A stretch of DNA of 64,000 nucleotides from Alphaproteobacteria bacterium (GCA_030433215.1 JAUIMC010000003.1:62001-126000), one strand, 5' to 3'. Positions 44,543 through 54,138 are shown, numbered from the stretch's first letter. Translations and numbers: made by a program. Notes: generated by a model from the sequence alone, not told the origin.

Positions 44543-45614
44543 CGATATGTATGTTCCCGGCCTGCGTTGGCGGCAGGGCGAATATCAAGCCCTCATGAGG
44601 CTGCATGCAGACGCCAAGCTAAGAACCGTGCCCTTCATCACTATTCCCGATGTAGAGTTCGACTTTGAAATATGGGCGCCCAAAAAGTCAGTACAGCAAC
44701 ATGTTCATCCATTCATTGCGCGATATAAGGCAAAATGGGGGAAAAGACCTGGGTGGATCTCAGTTCATAAGAACATAGTTGAAAAGCCGATGGACGATGG
44801 CCGCGACATCCTTACATATGTATTCGATGGTTTGCGCGCATTTGAAGCGAACGCTGTACCCGCGATACCGTTAAGTGCAGCGCCTGGAACTATAAATTCG
44901 TTAGCGCAGATCGTAAAAAGAGACACCCAGGGTGCCGCCTTCGTGATTCAGCTCGAAGACCTAATGAAGCCGAATCTTGCAGCAGTCATTCGAAACCTAG
45001 CGAAGGCTGTTCGGGCAGAGATCGACGAGGTAGACTTGATAGTCGATCTAGGCGCTCCCAATTTTGAGCCCTATCCGACATTCTCTGGGGCCCTCATTGC
45101 CTCACTTGGAAAGGTCGATAGCCTAAACAGCTTTCGTAATTTTGTTGTTTTGGGCACCGCGATCCCTTACTCGTTCAAAGACGTTGCCAAGGGGCATGAC
45201 GCAATCGTCCGGCACGATTGGCTTTTTTACAAAACTTTTCTCGAAAATTTGCCCGACGCCGTTAGGCGGCCTGTTTTCGGCGACTATACAATCGTCCATC
45301 CCGATTTTGTTCCGCTCGATATGCGAAAGATCAAGTCTGCAGGCAAAGTAGTCTATACGACGCCGGACTTCTGGTGGGTGCGTAAGGGGGGCGCTTTCCG
45401 CGACAATCCCGAACAAATGCATGACCATTGTTCAGCGCTTGTAAAACAGGATTTTTTCTGCGGCGCCGATTATTCAAATGGTGACGAATACATTGCGCAG
45501 TGCGCGAAACGCGAAGTCGGCCCTAGCAATCAAACGCGGTGGAAAGACATCACAATTAACCACCACATTACGCGCGTACTAGACGATCTTTCCAGGCTTG
45601 GCGGCGTGGCATAA
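44529..45614 (+). CDS. Beta-family (sce7725-like) protein
   Basis: The 361-residue protein begins MILTNDMYVPGLRWRQGEYQ, the typical opening of the 'beta family' (Beta_protein/sce7725-like) proteins, which start with a YxPxL...GE/E motif and adopt a barrel-like alpha/beta pattern. Later parts include TVPFITIPDVEFDFE, DEVDLIVDLGAPN, FRNFVVLGTAIPYSF and FGDYTIVHPDF. The biochemical function is unknown. AAAGGA lies eight bases before the ATG, and the gene overlaps the ImmA gene by 14 bases. It ends tail-to-tail over the sce7726-like nuclease gene with a 47-base overlap; the two families are often found side by side, from memory. Confidence 0.75.
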   Translation: MILTNDMYVPGLRWRQGEYQALMRLHADAKLRTVPFITIPDVEFDFEIWAPKKSVQQHVHPFIARYKAKWGKRPGWISVHKNIVEKPMDDGRDILTYVFDGLRAFEANAVPAIPLSAAPGTINSLAQIVKRDTQGAAFVIQLEDLMKPNLAAVIRNLAKAVRAEIDEVDLIVDLGAPNFEPYPTFSGALIASLGKVDSLNSFRNFVVLGTAIPYSFKDVAKGHDAIVRHDWLFYKTFLENLPDAVRRPVFGDYTIVHPDFVPLDMRKIKSAGKVVYTTPDFWWVRKGGAFRDNPEQMHDHCSALVKQDFFCGADYSNGDEYIAQCAKREVGPSNQTRWKDITINHHITRVLDDLSRLGGVA

Positions 45615-46176
45615 ATTCACGAATGGCGGCAGTTATCTCGCGCGGCGTTAGCGTTTCAGAAAGCAGCTTGTACAAATGTTTGCGCGGTTGACGTAATTCC
45701 TTAGCCGGATAGCCATGGCGTTTGAGTAAAGCAAGCGCTTCCGGACGCCAAAGAAGGTGCGCCAACATGGCCGGCTCAACATCCGGATTGAACTGCGCCG
45801 ACCTGATTGCAATAAAGCTTATGCCGCCGCGAGGCCCACGTTCCACCTCGATTATACCGCACCACTCCGGCACACAATCAGCGATGGATTGCAAATGTTT
45901 CGTATCTGCGACAATGGTCAATTTTTGCAGAGTTCGGCGATAAATGCTCAATTGATTTTCTAGTCGGACCAGATCGTCTTGGCCGCTCTTAATCTCATAT
46001 CCGTGGACGCACCCGTTTATAACCGCAATATCAATCCGGCTTTGGGCGTGCGCCAAACCTAGCTCATCAATAACCAACGTATTCGGCTGCCGCCTTTGAC
46101 GGTTCAGCCGCCGCCGATGAAGGGCAAGGCGAATTTCAGAGTCACTTGTGGCGGCCGGAGCGGGCATATCAGACAT
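45568..46176 (-). CDS. sce7726-like PD-(D/E)XK nuclease-fold protein
   Basis: The 202-residue protein matches the sce7726 family by eye: LVIDELGLAHAQSRIDIAVI, NGCVHGYEIKSGQDDLVRLE, LTIVADTKHLQSI, CGIIEVERGPRGG. Asp in RIDIAV and Glu-x-Lys in YEIKS form the D...ExK core of a PD-(D/E)XK nuclease active site. A helical C-terminus (KLLSETLTPREITAAIREFM) could bind a partner. It is transcribed against the beta-family gene and shares 47 bases with its 3' end, so each mRNA is antisense to the end of the other. No Shine-Dalgarno is seen; ATG at 46167 is an alternative start. Confidence 0.75.
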   Translation of the reverse strand: MSDMPAPAATSDSEIRLALHRRRLNRQRRQPNTLVIDELGLAHAQSRIDIAVINGCVHGYEIKSGQDDLVRLENQLSIYRRTLQKLTIVADTKHLQSIADCVPEWCGIIEVERGPRGGISFIAIRSAQFNPDVEPAMLAHLLWRPEALALLKRHGYPAKELRQPRKHLYKLLSETLTPREITAAIREFMPRRQAWKDRLVRA

Positions 46177-46576
46177 TGAGTTGAGGCTAATGAGGCACTA
46201 TTGCTCAGTTTCCATTCAGCACCAAGGTCCAATTCAGCAAAAGTTAGCGCTAGAAGAAATGGCGCCCCCGGCAACGCCCGAAGCTGAGCCCTGTCGCGCC
46301 TGACAATGCGCAATTATGTCGGCAATGTCTGAGGCTTCGAGAAGCCCATTTGCCTCATCTCAGCATAACGCCGCCTCTAAGAACGGCCAAACTGTGCCTT
46401 TTGGGGAAAATTTGAGGCCCAGAAAGGGTCTGCTGACCTAGCTGACCGGCTCCGACCCGCGTTTCGGGAAAAACGCCGCTAACGAGGCGGCGAACTGCAA
46501 CCACAAAGGGGCTTGCACCGCAGAGAAGGCACCCCATCTACAGCCTATATTTTTGGCTGTATTCAAGGAGCATTGC
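46177..46576. other. Gene-free 400-base interval
   Basis: No protein frame with convincing composition is seen on either strand. The left end must contain the promoter of the sce7726-like gene and the right end the promoter of the 63-residue protein. This probably marks the right boundary of the defence modules. Confidence 0.5.
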
Positions 46577-46768
46577 ATGGCTGATTTATTGAAAAAACAA
46601 GACACAATAGGAACCGGCGATATCTGGGACGTCTATCTCAAAAGCGGTGAAGTGAAGCGGGATGCGACCTGGCGCGGCGATCATTTTGTCGGCGCGGACG
46701 GAATGCCCATTCCTAACGCTGATATCGCCGATTGGGGCAACGAGCGTAAGAAGCAATCGGCTGAGTAG
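46577..46768 (+). CDS. Small 63-residue protein of unknown function
   Basis: The ATG at 46577 follows AAGGAG by six bases, a strong ribosome site that supports a real gene. The product (MADLLKKQDTIGTGDIWDVY, then LKSGEVKRDATWRGDHFVGA, then DGMPIPNADIADWGNERKKQ) is acidic, Trp-containing and likely a compact beta-rich domain; it has no signal peptide or membrane helix. I recognise no family. It lies 87 bases before an XRE regulator on the same strand, and may form an operon with it. Confidence 0.55.
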   Translation: MADLLKKQDTIGTGDIWDVYLKSGEVKRDATWRGDHFVGADGMPIPNADIADWGNERKKQSAE

Positions 46769-46855
46769 CGCTCGCCTTGTCGCGGCTGTCGGGATGCTGT
46801 CGTGGCGCGAGGCGGTCTTCGTTGGCTACCTTCCGTGGAAAACGAGGAGACCTAA

Positions 46856-47572
46856 ATGACCGTTGCTGAACCCCAATTTATTAAGCCTTCGTCGCTGGCA
46901 ATATGGATTAAATCGCTCCGGACCGCACAAGACCTATCACAAGAGGCCGTCGCGGTCGCTGCAGGAATTGACGTTCGGTCCGTACAACGCGCCGAAAAAG
47001 GGCTCGCGGTGAGCCGCCAGACCCGTCTCTCTTTGGCGCGTGGATTGGGGTATGACAATATTGATGTTTTCGACAACCCGGCCTCTGCGGAAGTAATCAA
47101 CGGCTTTGTGTCTGACTTGGCCGCTCTTGCAGAAAAAGAAGAACTTAGAAAGCTGGAAGAGGCATATCCCGATTGCATTCGCCTGAATGCGCATCGGGCG
47201 AAATCCGCCCGCACCTTGTGCGATCTAGCCTGCGGTTGTCAGGGACTCAGTATTCACTTTGGTCATGATTTTCCCAAAGAGCTGGAAGACCTCGCAGCAA
47301 CAATATCCGATTGGCTTCGCGACTTTGGCGACATCGCCGATGAGTTGTCCATAGCCGACAAACTCTCCTTGGAACGAGAACTCAATTCTCTTGTCGACGA
47401 ACTGACCGAGCAAAGCGGCGCGATATTCGCAGCTCAAAGAGATGTTCGATTTCGAAGCAGCCAGAGACCGGAAACCAAACCGTTTGAATGGACGATTGGC
47501 TATTTGGCTTTTGGCGGCGGAGGCAAAGACGAGGCGCTGATTATTGCTCCGCGCCAAGTGCGTATGACTTGA
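46856..47572 (+). CDS. XRE-family transcriptional regulator
   Basis: The 238-residue protein has an N-terminal helix-turn-helix (about 12-70: LAIWIKSLRTAQDLSQEAVA, VAAGIDVRSVQRAEKGLAVS) typical of XRE/Cro regulators, where RSVQRAE is the recognition helix. The remainder is helical and acidic with a basic-aromatic end (FEWTIGYLAFGGGGKDEAL) and matches no family I know. GAGGAGACC precedes the ATG. It probably regulates itself and the small gene upstream. Confidence 0.8.
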   Translation: MTVAEPQFIKPSSLAIWIKSLRTAQDLSQEAVAVAAGIDVRSVQRAEKGLAVSRQTRLSLARGLGYDNIDVFDNPASAEVINGFVSDLAALAEKEELRKLEEAYPDCIRLNAHRAKSARTLCDLACGCQGLSIHFGHDFPKELEDLAATISDWLRDFGDIADELSIADKLSLERELNSLVDELTEQSGAIFAAQRDVRFRSSQRPETKPFEWTIGYLAFGGGGKDEALIIAPRQVRMT

Positions 47573-47930
47573 ACCCGTGTACTAGAGTCCGACTAAAGCT
47601 CTCCTGTTGACGGACTGCTCAGGGCTGGACGCGGGCTCGGACGAGCCTCACCAGGAGTGCCACCCAGCGGAGCGCTGCACCTTAAATCCCATGTGCCACG
47701 TGCCAGGCGGTTACGGGCAAAGCGCGCTCCCTCTTCGGCCTGGCCCCACCCTAAGGGCTAAAAAACTTCGAAAAACGCAACGACGAAAATTGTTGGCGCC
47801 TCACTTGGTATGGCGCACGCCCGCGCTCCGTAATCAGCTTCTTCGAGAAGCTGAATCGCCATGTGTGTGTCCTGGGGGTGCAATCGGTTCTGAGAACGAT
47901 CTCGAAGCTTTTCCGATTAGATTAGTGGTG
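47573..47930. other. Gene-free 358-base interval with a 9-bp hairpin
   Basis: No supported gene. A perfect hairpin TCAGCTTCT-tcg-AGAAGCTGA lies at 47834-47854 between the converging XRE and metalloprotease genes. It has no T-run on either side, so if it terminates transcription it does so weakly or with Rho. Confidence 0.5.
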
Positions 47931-50261
47931 CTACCGCTTCGCAGCCAAGATCAAATCTAGTTCAGCGAGGACATATTCCAAGTAGTCACGTCTTTTCCGA
48001 TCGCGCGCTTGTTGCAACGCACGATCCAAATCATGGCGCAGGCTTTTGAGATCACTATGAATGGCAGACGCAACCACGGCATATGATTTGTCCCCTGTTC
48101 TGAATTTGAATAGTTGATCAAGAACCGCGAGGTACTCCTTTTGAAGCTGCTGGCGATAGGCCGTAATTTCGGCATTTTCATCTCCGAGCTCCGACCAGAT
48201 CGCATGCCGAACATCGGTCAAAAATTCCTCCTGACTGTAAATATCGACATTCGCTGGGGCGGAAAGCTCGAATTCAACCAGAGCCTTCAACCGCTCATAT
48301 CTTACAAGCCCCTTCAAAACACGGGATTGCAGGCCGACAACATGATCGACGCTACCTAGAGGGGGCTCAAATCGGTTAGAGATTGCAGGATTTATCAAAT
48401 AAGCAGGCGTTTGAAAGGCCGCCTCGCCAAGATAGGCCATGGCTTCACGCTGTCGTTCTGCCGGAATGGGGGTGTGGACCGGACCAGGCTCAGTCGCGCT
48501 TTTGGGGGCGATCGTATAACCGCCGACCAAAGTCGCGACGTGACTCATCAGGGTCACCCAATAGCCAGTAGCGTCAAAATACATCTGCTCAAGGAGGAAT
48601 TGCCCGCCCCCTTCATGCAGCGTGGCCTCCGGCAGCCTGTTGATTGCATTTTTCAGATTATTGAGGCCAAGCTTCGTCGCCATAACAGGATCATCGCTAT
48701 CGACGGCATTATGGTATCGCTGCGGGATATTGCTTCTTCGACCTTCAATATAAGTATACCATGGCTTGGCTTTCATTTCTTTGATAATCGCCTCAAGAAA
48801 CGGCGACTCATCCTGCCAGCTATCCGCTTCAATAAACTGTGTATAGGCCCATTTGATCATGTGAATATCGGCCGGACCCACTCTGGGAAGCAGGTATTCA
48901 GCCGGAATCTTATCTTGCGGCTGTGCAACATAATTACAGCGCGAGTAATTCATCACGCTTGGGGTAAAGCCCATACGCGATAGCCATTCTTTATCGCGCA
49001 ATTTTTCCGTCGGGTAGACAAATTCACCATAATTTCCATCGATGATACCAAACGCATGCCCCGATTCATGGGCGGCGGTGTTTTGCAAGAACGCTCCCTC
49101 CAATGATTCGGGAAAAGGCGCGCGTCGCGCCCTGGAATCCAAAACACCACACAAGGCAAAATAAAGATTTTGCATCAATTCGTGTGGCGCAGTTACAATA
49201 ATATCTGCTTTCAAGATTTCTCCGCTGCGTGGATCGATAACCACATCCACGGTTCCACCACCGCTCGCTTCATCATGTGGGTCCCGATATCGCCAGAACT
49301 GTTCTCTATTCCTGACTTTTACAACGGAGTAACGCATACTGCGCCCGTCAAATTCTGCATCGTTATCAGGCGTATCCCGCACGATCACCGCGTCTTTAAA
49401 CCCCGCAGCCTCAAATCCTTTTCGCCAGGATTCAATTCCAGCCTTTAGCCAAGGCTTCATCCATGCGGGGGTATTCTCTGCGAAATAGAATACAATCGGC
49501 TTTTTTGGCTCGCTTAGACTTTGTCCGGAATCTTTCTTTTCCAGCCGCCATCTCGCAATCCCAGCTGGAGACACAGGACTTCTCAAGTCCCACGCATCGG
49601 AAAAAAATCCCATGCGTGTATCGTATAGCCGGGGTCGCATGTGCGTTTCCGGCAATTTCAGAAAACTCCAAAATGCAGATATGGTAAGCGGTTCCTCTTC
49701 GTAGCGGTCCCGGTCATATTTTATAAGACCTGCTGCTGAACGCGTCATCGTCGCGCGTATTTCAACCAACCCTTTGTAAGAAAAAACTTTGTTTACCCTG
49801 CATTTGTCGTAATCGATCACGCCTTCTATAGAAGGCAACCCTTCAATCCGTTTCAAGAAAAGGTCCGTTACATCGATCTCGTATCCAATTTTTTTACTCT
49901 TCGTACGGATCGGAAAGGTCGCCAATATGGAAGGCCGCCATGCATCAAAAAGGTCATTTCTGAGTTTAACGCCGACGTGGGCGTCACGACCAATCGATTT
50001 CTCAACTATCGGCGCAATGAGTAATATTTTGTCGCCCTCGCGAACCCAGCGCACAAGCTTTTGGCCAATCCCTGCTCTTACGACGAGGAAATCTTTATCC
50101 AGTTCGGCAGGTGGTACCGTTAAGATCACGCGGTCTTTTTCGAGGCGAGCAGCAAATGCAGTTGCATCTTCCTCGCCGGAACCACTGATCGCCCCGGCCT
50201 CTATTGTCATACTTGTTAGAATGGAAATCGCAAGAAGCACGACCACGATCTTACGTTTCAT
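47931..50261 (-). CDS. Secreted zinc metalloprotease (DUF5117/DUF4953, metzincin-like)
   Basis: The start is ATG 50261 (MKRKIVVVLLAISILTSMTI), opening with a signal peptide. The 776-residue protein has the DUF5117-like N-terminal domain (about 30-230: LTVPPAELDKDFLVVRAGIG; WSFLKLPETHMRPRLYD) and the DUF4953-like catalytic domain: PAWMKPWLKAGIESWRKGFE, the zinc motif AAHESGHAFGIIDGNYGEF (His398-Glu-x-x-His, approximate numbering) and the Met-turn FTPSVMNYSR. The third ligand position of the HExxHxxGxx(H/D) motif is Asp rather than the His usual in this family. It lies 84 bases downstream of the TonB receptor in the same operon direction and may process peptides taken up or sensed by it. Base composition is more AT-rich than the core genome. 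Confidence 0.9.
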   Translation of the reverse strand: MKRKIVVVLLAISILTSMTIEAGAISGSGEEDATAFAARLEKDRVILTVPPAELDKDFLVVRAGIGQKLVRWVREGDKILLIAPIVEKSIGRDAHVGVKLRNDLFDAWRPSILATFPIRTKSKKIGYEIDVTDLFLKRIEGLPSIEGVIDYDKCRVNKVFSYKGLVEIRATMTRSAAGLIKYDRDRYEEEPLTISAFWSFLKLPETHMRPRLYDTRMGFFSDAWDLRSPVSPAGIARWRLEKKDSGQSLSEPKKPIVFYFAENTPAWMKPWLKAGIESWRKGFEAAGFKDAVIVRDTPDNDAEFDGRSMRYSVVKVRNREQFWRYRDPHDEASGGGTVDVVIDPRSGEILKADIIVTAPHELMQNLYFALCGVLDSRARRAPFPESLEGAFLQNTAAHESGHAFGIIDGNYGEFVYPTEKLRDKEWLSRMGFTPSVMNYSRCNYVAQPQDKIPAEYLLPRVGPADIHMIKWAYTQFIEADSWQDESPFLEAIIKEMKAKPWYTYIEGRRSNIPQRYHNAVDSDDPVMATKLGLNNLKNAINRLPEATLHEGGGQFLLEQMYFDATGYWVTLMSHVATLVGGYTIAPKSATEPGPVHTPIPAERQREAMAYLGEAAFQTPAYLINPAISNRFEPPLGSVDHVVGLQSRVLKGLVRYERLKALVEFELSAPANVDIYSQEEFLTDVRHAIWSELGDENAEITAYRQQLQKEYLAVLDQLFKFRTGDKSYAVVASAIHSDLKSLRHDLDRALQQARDRKRRDYLEYVLAELDLILAAKR

Positions 50262-50344
50262 ATTATCACCCACGCTTGCCAGTCCGCCGCCGACGCAAGA
50301 TCGCCGGCGGCAAAACGCATGCTAAACTTTTTTCAAATTAAAGA

Positions 50345-53300
50345 CTAAAAGGCGCCCGTAACGCCAATCCGAAATTGGCGGCCGCCGAAATAGTTTTCCA
50401 AGCGAATATATTTCGACGTATAACCATCATCCGCGCCAACAGATTGTGAAATGCTGGGGTCATTAGCGCCGTGCAACAGATCCGCACCCTCCAGATAAAT
50501 GCGAAAATCTCCAAAACTCTGATCGAATCGATATTCGAGTCGCAAATCGAGTGTTCCATAGGCTTCCTCGTAGCGGCTCAAATTGTTTTTCTCGAAGCTA
50601 AGTTGCCGGCGCGCCTGCTTGGTATAGGCAAGGTTAGCGTCAATCCCGTATTTGTTATAAGTTAGTCCGGCCGTCCCGGAATGCTTAGCTTGCCCGTTAA
50701 AGGCAACATTCGGGACGGTGATATCAGCCGACTCAAATCCGCTGACATTACCGTCTCCGTCTAAAACCGGACGCTGCGACCAGTTGATTGGCTGGTTCTT
50801 CGAACTGTCAGTAAATGTGTAATTGGCATAAACCCCAAACCCGCCCCAGAAACCAGGCAGGAAGGTGAGCTGTTTTTCGATAGAGGTCTCAATCCCCCAG
50901 ATTTTAGCGCTATCCGGGTTATTCGCAGGAACTTGCAAGATAAGGTCGTAATCTTGCGGATTGTCCAGCACATCCTGGAACCTGGGATCGTCGGGTAGAA
51001 TTTCTCGTACCTGATCCAATACCGCTTCGCCTGAAGTTACATTGCTTTCCAGAAGATTGGAGATATTTTTGTAGAAAGCACCAATTTTTAAAACGCCGAT
51101 ATCTCTGTCATAATATTCCGCGCTGAAATCCAGGCTATGAGTTCGCGCGGATTTAAGGTCTGGGTTTCCTTTGCTCACGAAAAGCTGCGGTTGATCTCCG
51201 TTCGGACCAAAAAAAGGCAATAAAAAAAGAAGCACGGTTGGCTCACTTGAAAGGAGTGACACCTGCGGTCGTGCAATGGACATATAATATCCGGCGCGGA
51301 AAATTAAATTATCACTTTGACGATAGTTGATAAGCATACGCGGCAGGTACTCGGTCTGAGTCGCTTTCTCTGACACAAGCCTAATATTGGATTCTCGGAA
51401 GGCGATATCATAGCCGCCGGCCTCATATATGTTCGGGCTGTTCAGGTTTGTAGCCTCGAGTTCCACCCGCGACATTCGCACGCCGCCAATGAATTCGAAT
51501 TTTCCGACATCGACTTTGCCCTGAATATACGCCGCGAACTCATTCTCCTTTGTGAAAGCCTCCGAGAGTCTTGGATCACGGTCAAAAACGCTTTTATAAA
51601 TCAGCGCCCCCGTTGGACATCCCGATACTGAAGAAGGATCACATACCAATTCCAAGTCTGGGACAGCATCGATAAAACCTATCAAGTCCTCTTTGCTGAT
51701 GAGGCTTACTGGAGAGTCAATCCCAATGGAAGACAGACTGCCTTCAGAAAACCCAAGGCCGACATCACTAAGCGAAGGAAAGGAAAACAACGGAGGCATC
51801 CTCACGCCTGCATAACTCACCGAACCGGGATATCCATTGGAGAATTTGGACACCTCATAACTGGCACCGAAGTCTAGATAGTCGAGATATCCATTTTCGA
51901 AGTCACGACGCACGCTAGCTTCACCACTAAATTTCTCATTGCGCCCCCAAAATGTCGTTTCAGCAACACTGCTGAATGCAGTGTTATCCGGGTTTTGAAA
52001 GTAATCGAATCCAGCTTCCGACAAAAGAAGATCCGGCAATCCTCCCTCACCAGCGGTTCGCGGAGCAAAAAGTGATAAAATGCGCCCCTCAACAGTATCC
52101 GTTGCTGAAGAAGCAACATAGCTCGAATCTAGAACCTGATTAGGAAACGACGTAGTGAGAGTTCTTTCAGGATTTGTTCTGCGTCCATTCGCATAACCGG
52201 CTGCATATGTGAACCGCCACTTATCAACTTCCGATTGCCCTCGAAAACTGTAGACATCTGTCAGCTTTTCTTCATTTCGAAGAGCGTACAATGAACCGCC
52301 GTAAACTGATCCATTCCAGCCCAGGGCCGAGCGTGCCTCTCCTCCCAACGCCAGAACCGGTCGCACACTATATGAATTCGATGAAGACAAACTCGATTGC
52401 CGCCAAACTGTAACATCATCTTGATCCAGCCTTTGAAAATCAAATGATAATTCTGTGTGATCGCTAATCCGCCATGCTCCGGAAATAGTCAGCGCAAGAT
52501 TTTTTGTCTCCGCGTCATCAAGATTTACACTAAATCCGTCGGCATAAACTGCGGCAGCGGCGCCTTCATAAGGAAAAGGAGTGCGTGGATCAATTTGTGA
52601 AACTGAGGTTACAGGCGAACCGTCCGCGTGCAGCGGGAGATATTGACCAAATCTCAGGTCGGTAGAAAGGCGCACTTTGCTAACGTCGCGATCGCGATAT
52701 TGGACTGATGCCGATAGTCCAAACTGATCCTCTCTTCCGAAGGTGCCCGAAACTGTGCCTGCAGCCAGAAACGATTCATTAAAGTCATTCGCCCGCTTTG
52801 CGCCTTCCAGCGTAAAGGAGGCATATCGTCTAGGCCGGTCCAGCGGCGTTTTGGTCTCGATCTCGATGAGAGCGCCCGTGCCTGAACTGTCCTGATTGGG
52901 CATCAGCGTTTTCGAAATCGTGACCTTGGATATGGATTCGGTCAGCACATTGCTTAAACTGGCCGAGCGTCCAGTGCCGCTTCCCTCCGGTAATTCGACG
53001 CCATTCAGCTTCACCGTGTTCAAATCGGGCTCCAACCCTCGCACGATGATGTTCGCGCCGTCGCCCGTCTGCGCATCACGTTCGAAAATTACACCGGGCG
53101 CACGGCGGAGCGATTCCGACAATGTCGTCCCCGTAAAATTACCGAGCAGATCTCCCGATATCACCGTCGAGACATTCTCCGCCGTTCGCTCTTGGTTGAG
53201 CGCCTGCGCCCGCGCAGATCTACTGCCATAAACGACAACAACATCGTCGCCCGAACCGCCTTTCATCGCGAAACTTTGGTCGAAGCGCCGTCCCGGTGCG

Positions 53301-53959
53301 ACGTCGATCGCCGCCACAACATCGCGATACCCGAGATAAGAAATCCGCAAAGTGTAAGAGCCAGGGCGAACGCTCGGAAATCGAAAGTTACCCAAATCGT
53401 CAGTCGATGTGGACTGACCGGTCTCCTCGATCTCGACAAGCGCGCCTTTAAGGTTGCCGCCGGTGCGCTCGTCCTTGACGCCGCCGGTTACCGTGACCGG
53501 CGCGCCGTCGCCGGACGGGCCCGTCGCGCGTGGTTCGACCGACATGCCTTGCGTCGCGTTTTCTGTCTGCGCCACCGTAATGACACCGCCGAGATCGGCC
53601 TGCCTTGCATTTGCGCGAACAGCAAATGCGCCGCCTTCGCCAGCGAATACAGAAAGGCCGGTGCCGTCAATCAGCTTACCGAGCGCGACATCCGGCTCGA
53701 ATTCGCCTTCGAGACCGTTCGTTTTGTAACCTTCGACAGCGTCATAAGCGAAAACCACCGAAGCATCGGCCTGTTTGGCGAAGGCATTCAGCGCTTTCGC
53801 CGCCGGCCCTGCGTCGATGTCAAACTTTTTCTCTTCCGCCAATGCTGGCGCAGTTGCGGACACGAGCATTGCGGCAAGCGACGCGCCTGCCAGATAACGC
53901 GTCTTGCGGCGCTCGATTTGCGCGTGATCCCCTTTGAAGTTATTGGCGGATTTGGTCAT
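50345..53959 (-). CDS. TonB-dependent receptor/transducer with STN domain
   Basis: The 1204-residue outer-membrane protein has a signal peptide (about 20-42), an STN secretin/TonB signalling domain (about 45-120: FDIDAGPAAKALNAFAKQAD), a carboxypeptidase-regulatory-like Ig domain (about 150-230: GNFRFPSVRPGSYTLRISYL, GYRDV), a plug (SESLRRAPGVIFERDAQTGD; GLEPDLNTVKLNGVELPEGS) and a long beta-barrel ending in FRIGVTGAF with the C-terminal Phe. The STN domain normally relays ligand binding to FecR. Upstream FecR and ECF sigma genes complete a transducer system. The ligand is unknown; the adjacent proteases favour a peptide or protein-derived substrate over iron. GGAG lies before the ATG. The first 750 bases are GC-rich like FecR, while the barrel is more AT-rich. 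Confidence 0.94.
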   Translation of the reverse strand: MTKSANNFKGDHAQIERRKTRYLAGASLAAMLVSATAPALAEEKKFDIDAGPAAKALNAFAKQADASVVFAYDAVEGYKTNGLEGEFEPDVALGKLIDGTGLSVFAGEGGAFAVRANARQADLGGVITVAQTENATQGMSVEPRATGPSGDGAPVTVTGGVKDERTGGNLKGALVEIEETGQSTSTDDLGNFRFPSVRPGSYTLRISYLGYRDVVAAIDVAPGRRFDQSFAMKGGSGDDVVVVYGSRSARAQALNQERTAENVSTVISGDLLGNFTGTTLSESLRRAPGVIFERDAQTGDGANIIVRGLEPDLNTVKLNGVELPEGSGTGRSASLSNVLTESISKVTISKTLMPNQDSSGTGALIEIETKTPLDRPRRYASFTLEGAKRANDFNESFLAAGTVSGTFGREDQFGLSASVQYRDRDVSKVRLSTDLRFGQYLPLHADGSPVTSVSQIDPRTPFPYEGAAAAVYADGFSVNLDDAETKNLALTISGAWRISDHTELSFDFQRLDQDDVTVWRQSSLSSSNSYSVRPVLALGGEARSALGWNGSVYGGSLYALRNEEKLTDVYSFRGQSEVDKWRFTYAAGYANGRRTNPERTLTTSFPNQVLDSSYVASSATDTVEGRILSLFAPRTAGEGGLPDLLLSEAGFDYFQNPDNTAFSSVAETTFWGRNEKFSGEASVRRDFENGYLDYLDFGASYEVSKFSNGYPGSVSYAGVRMPPLFSFPSLSDVGLGFSEGSLSSIGIDSPVSLISKEDLIGFIDAVPDLELVCDPSSVSGCPTGALIYKSVFDRDPRLSEAFTKENEFAAYIQGKVDVGKFEFIGGVRMSRVELEATNLNSPNIYEAGGYDIAFRESNIRLVSEKATQTEYLPRMLINYRQSDNLIFRAGYYMSIARPQVSLLSSEPTVLLFLLPFFGPNGDQPQLFVSKGNPDLKSARTHSLDFSAEYYDRDIGVLKIGAFYKNISNLLESNVTSGEAVLDQVREILPDDPRFQDVLDNPQDYDLILQVPANNPDSAKIWGIETSIEKQLTFLPGFWGGFGVYANYTFTDSSKNQPINWSQRPVLDGDGNVSGFESADITVPNVAFNGQAKHSGTAGLTYNKYGIDANLAYTKQARRQLSFEKNNLSRYEEAYGTLDLRLEYRFDQSFGDFRIYLEGADLLHGANDPSISQSVGADDGYTSKYIRLENYFGGRQFRIGVTGAF

Positions 53960-54138
53960 GGATTGACTCCTTCGTTCCCCTCCGGCCGCTCCCTTGCGTG
54001 CAGCCCTTCAATCCACCGACGCCTCAGCTCCTTTGCGCCGCCAATCGGATTTCAAAAAAACTTCAAATTATTCGCCCACGGAAATCCCTGTTGCAAATTA
54101 GCCACGCACTGAATTGCCGCGCGAAGTTGCGATCAGCA

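Noticed and set aside
47607-47960. 117-residue rightward frame between XRE and metalloprotease genes
   Set aside because: Crosses into the protease gene on the other strand, Cys/Pro-rich without domain or ribosome site.
53192-54112. 306-residue rightward frame over the TonB receptor N-terminus
   Set aside because: Antisense to the signal peptide and STN domain; no recognisable domain.
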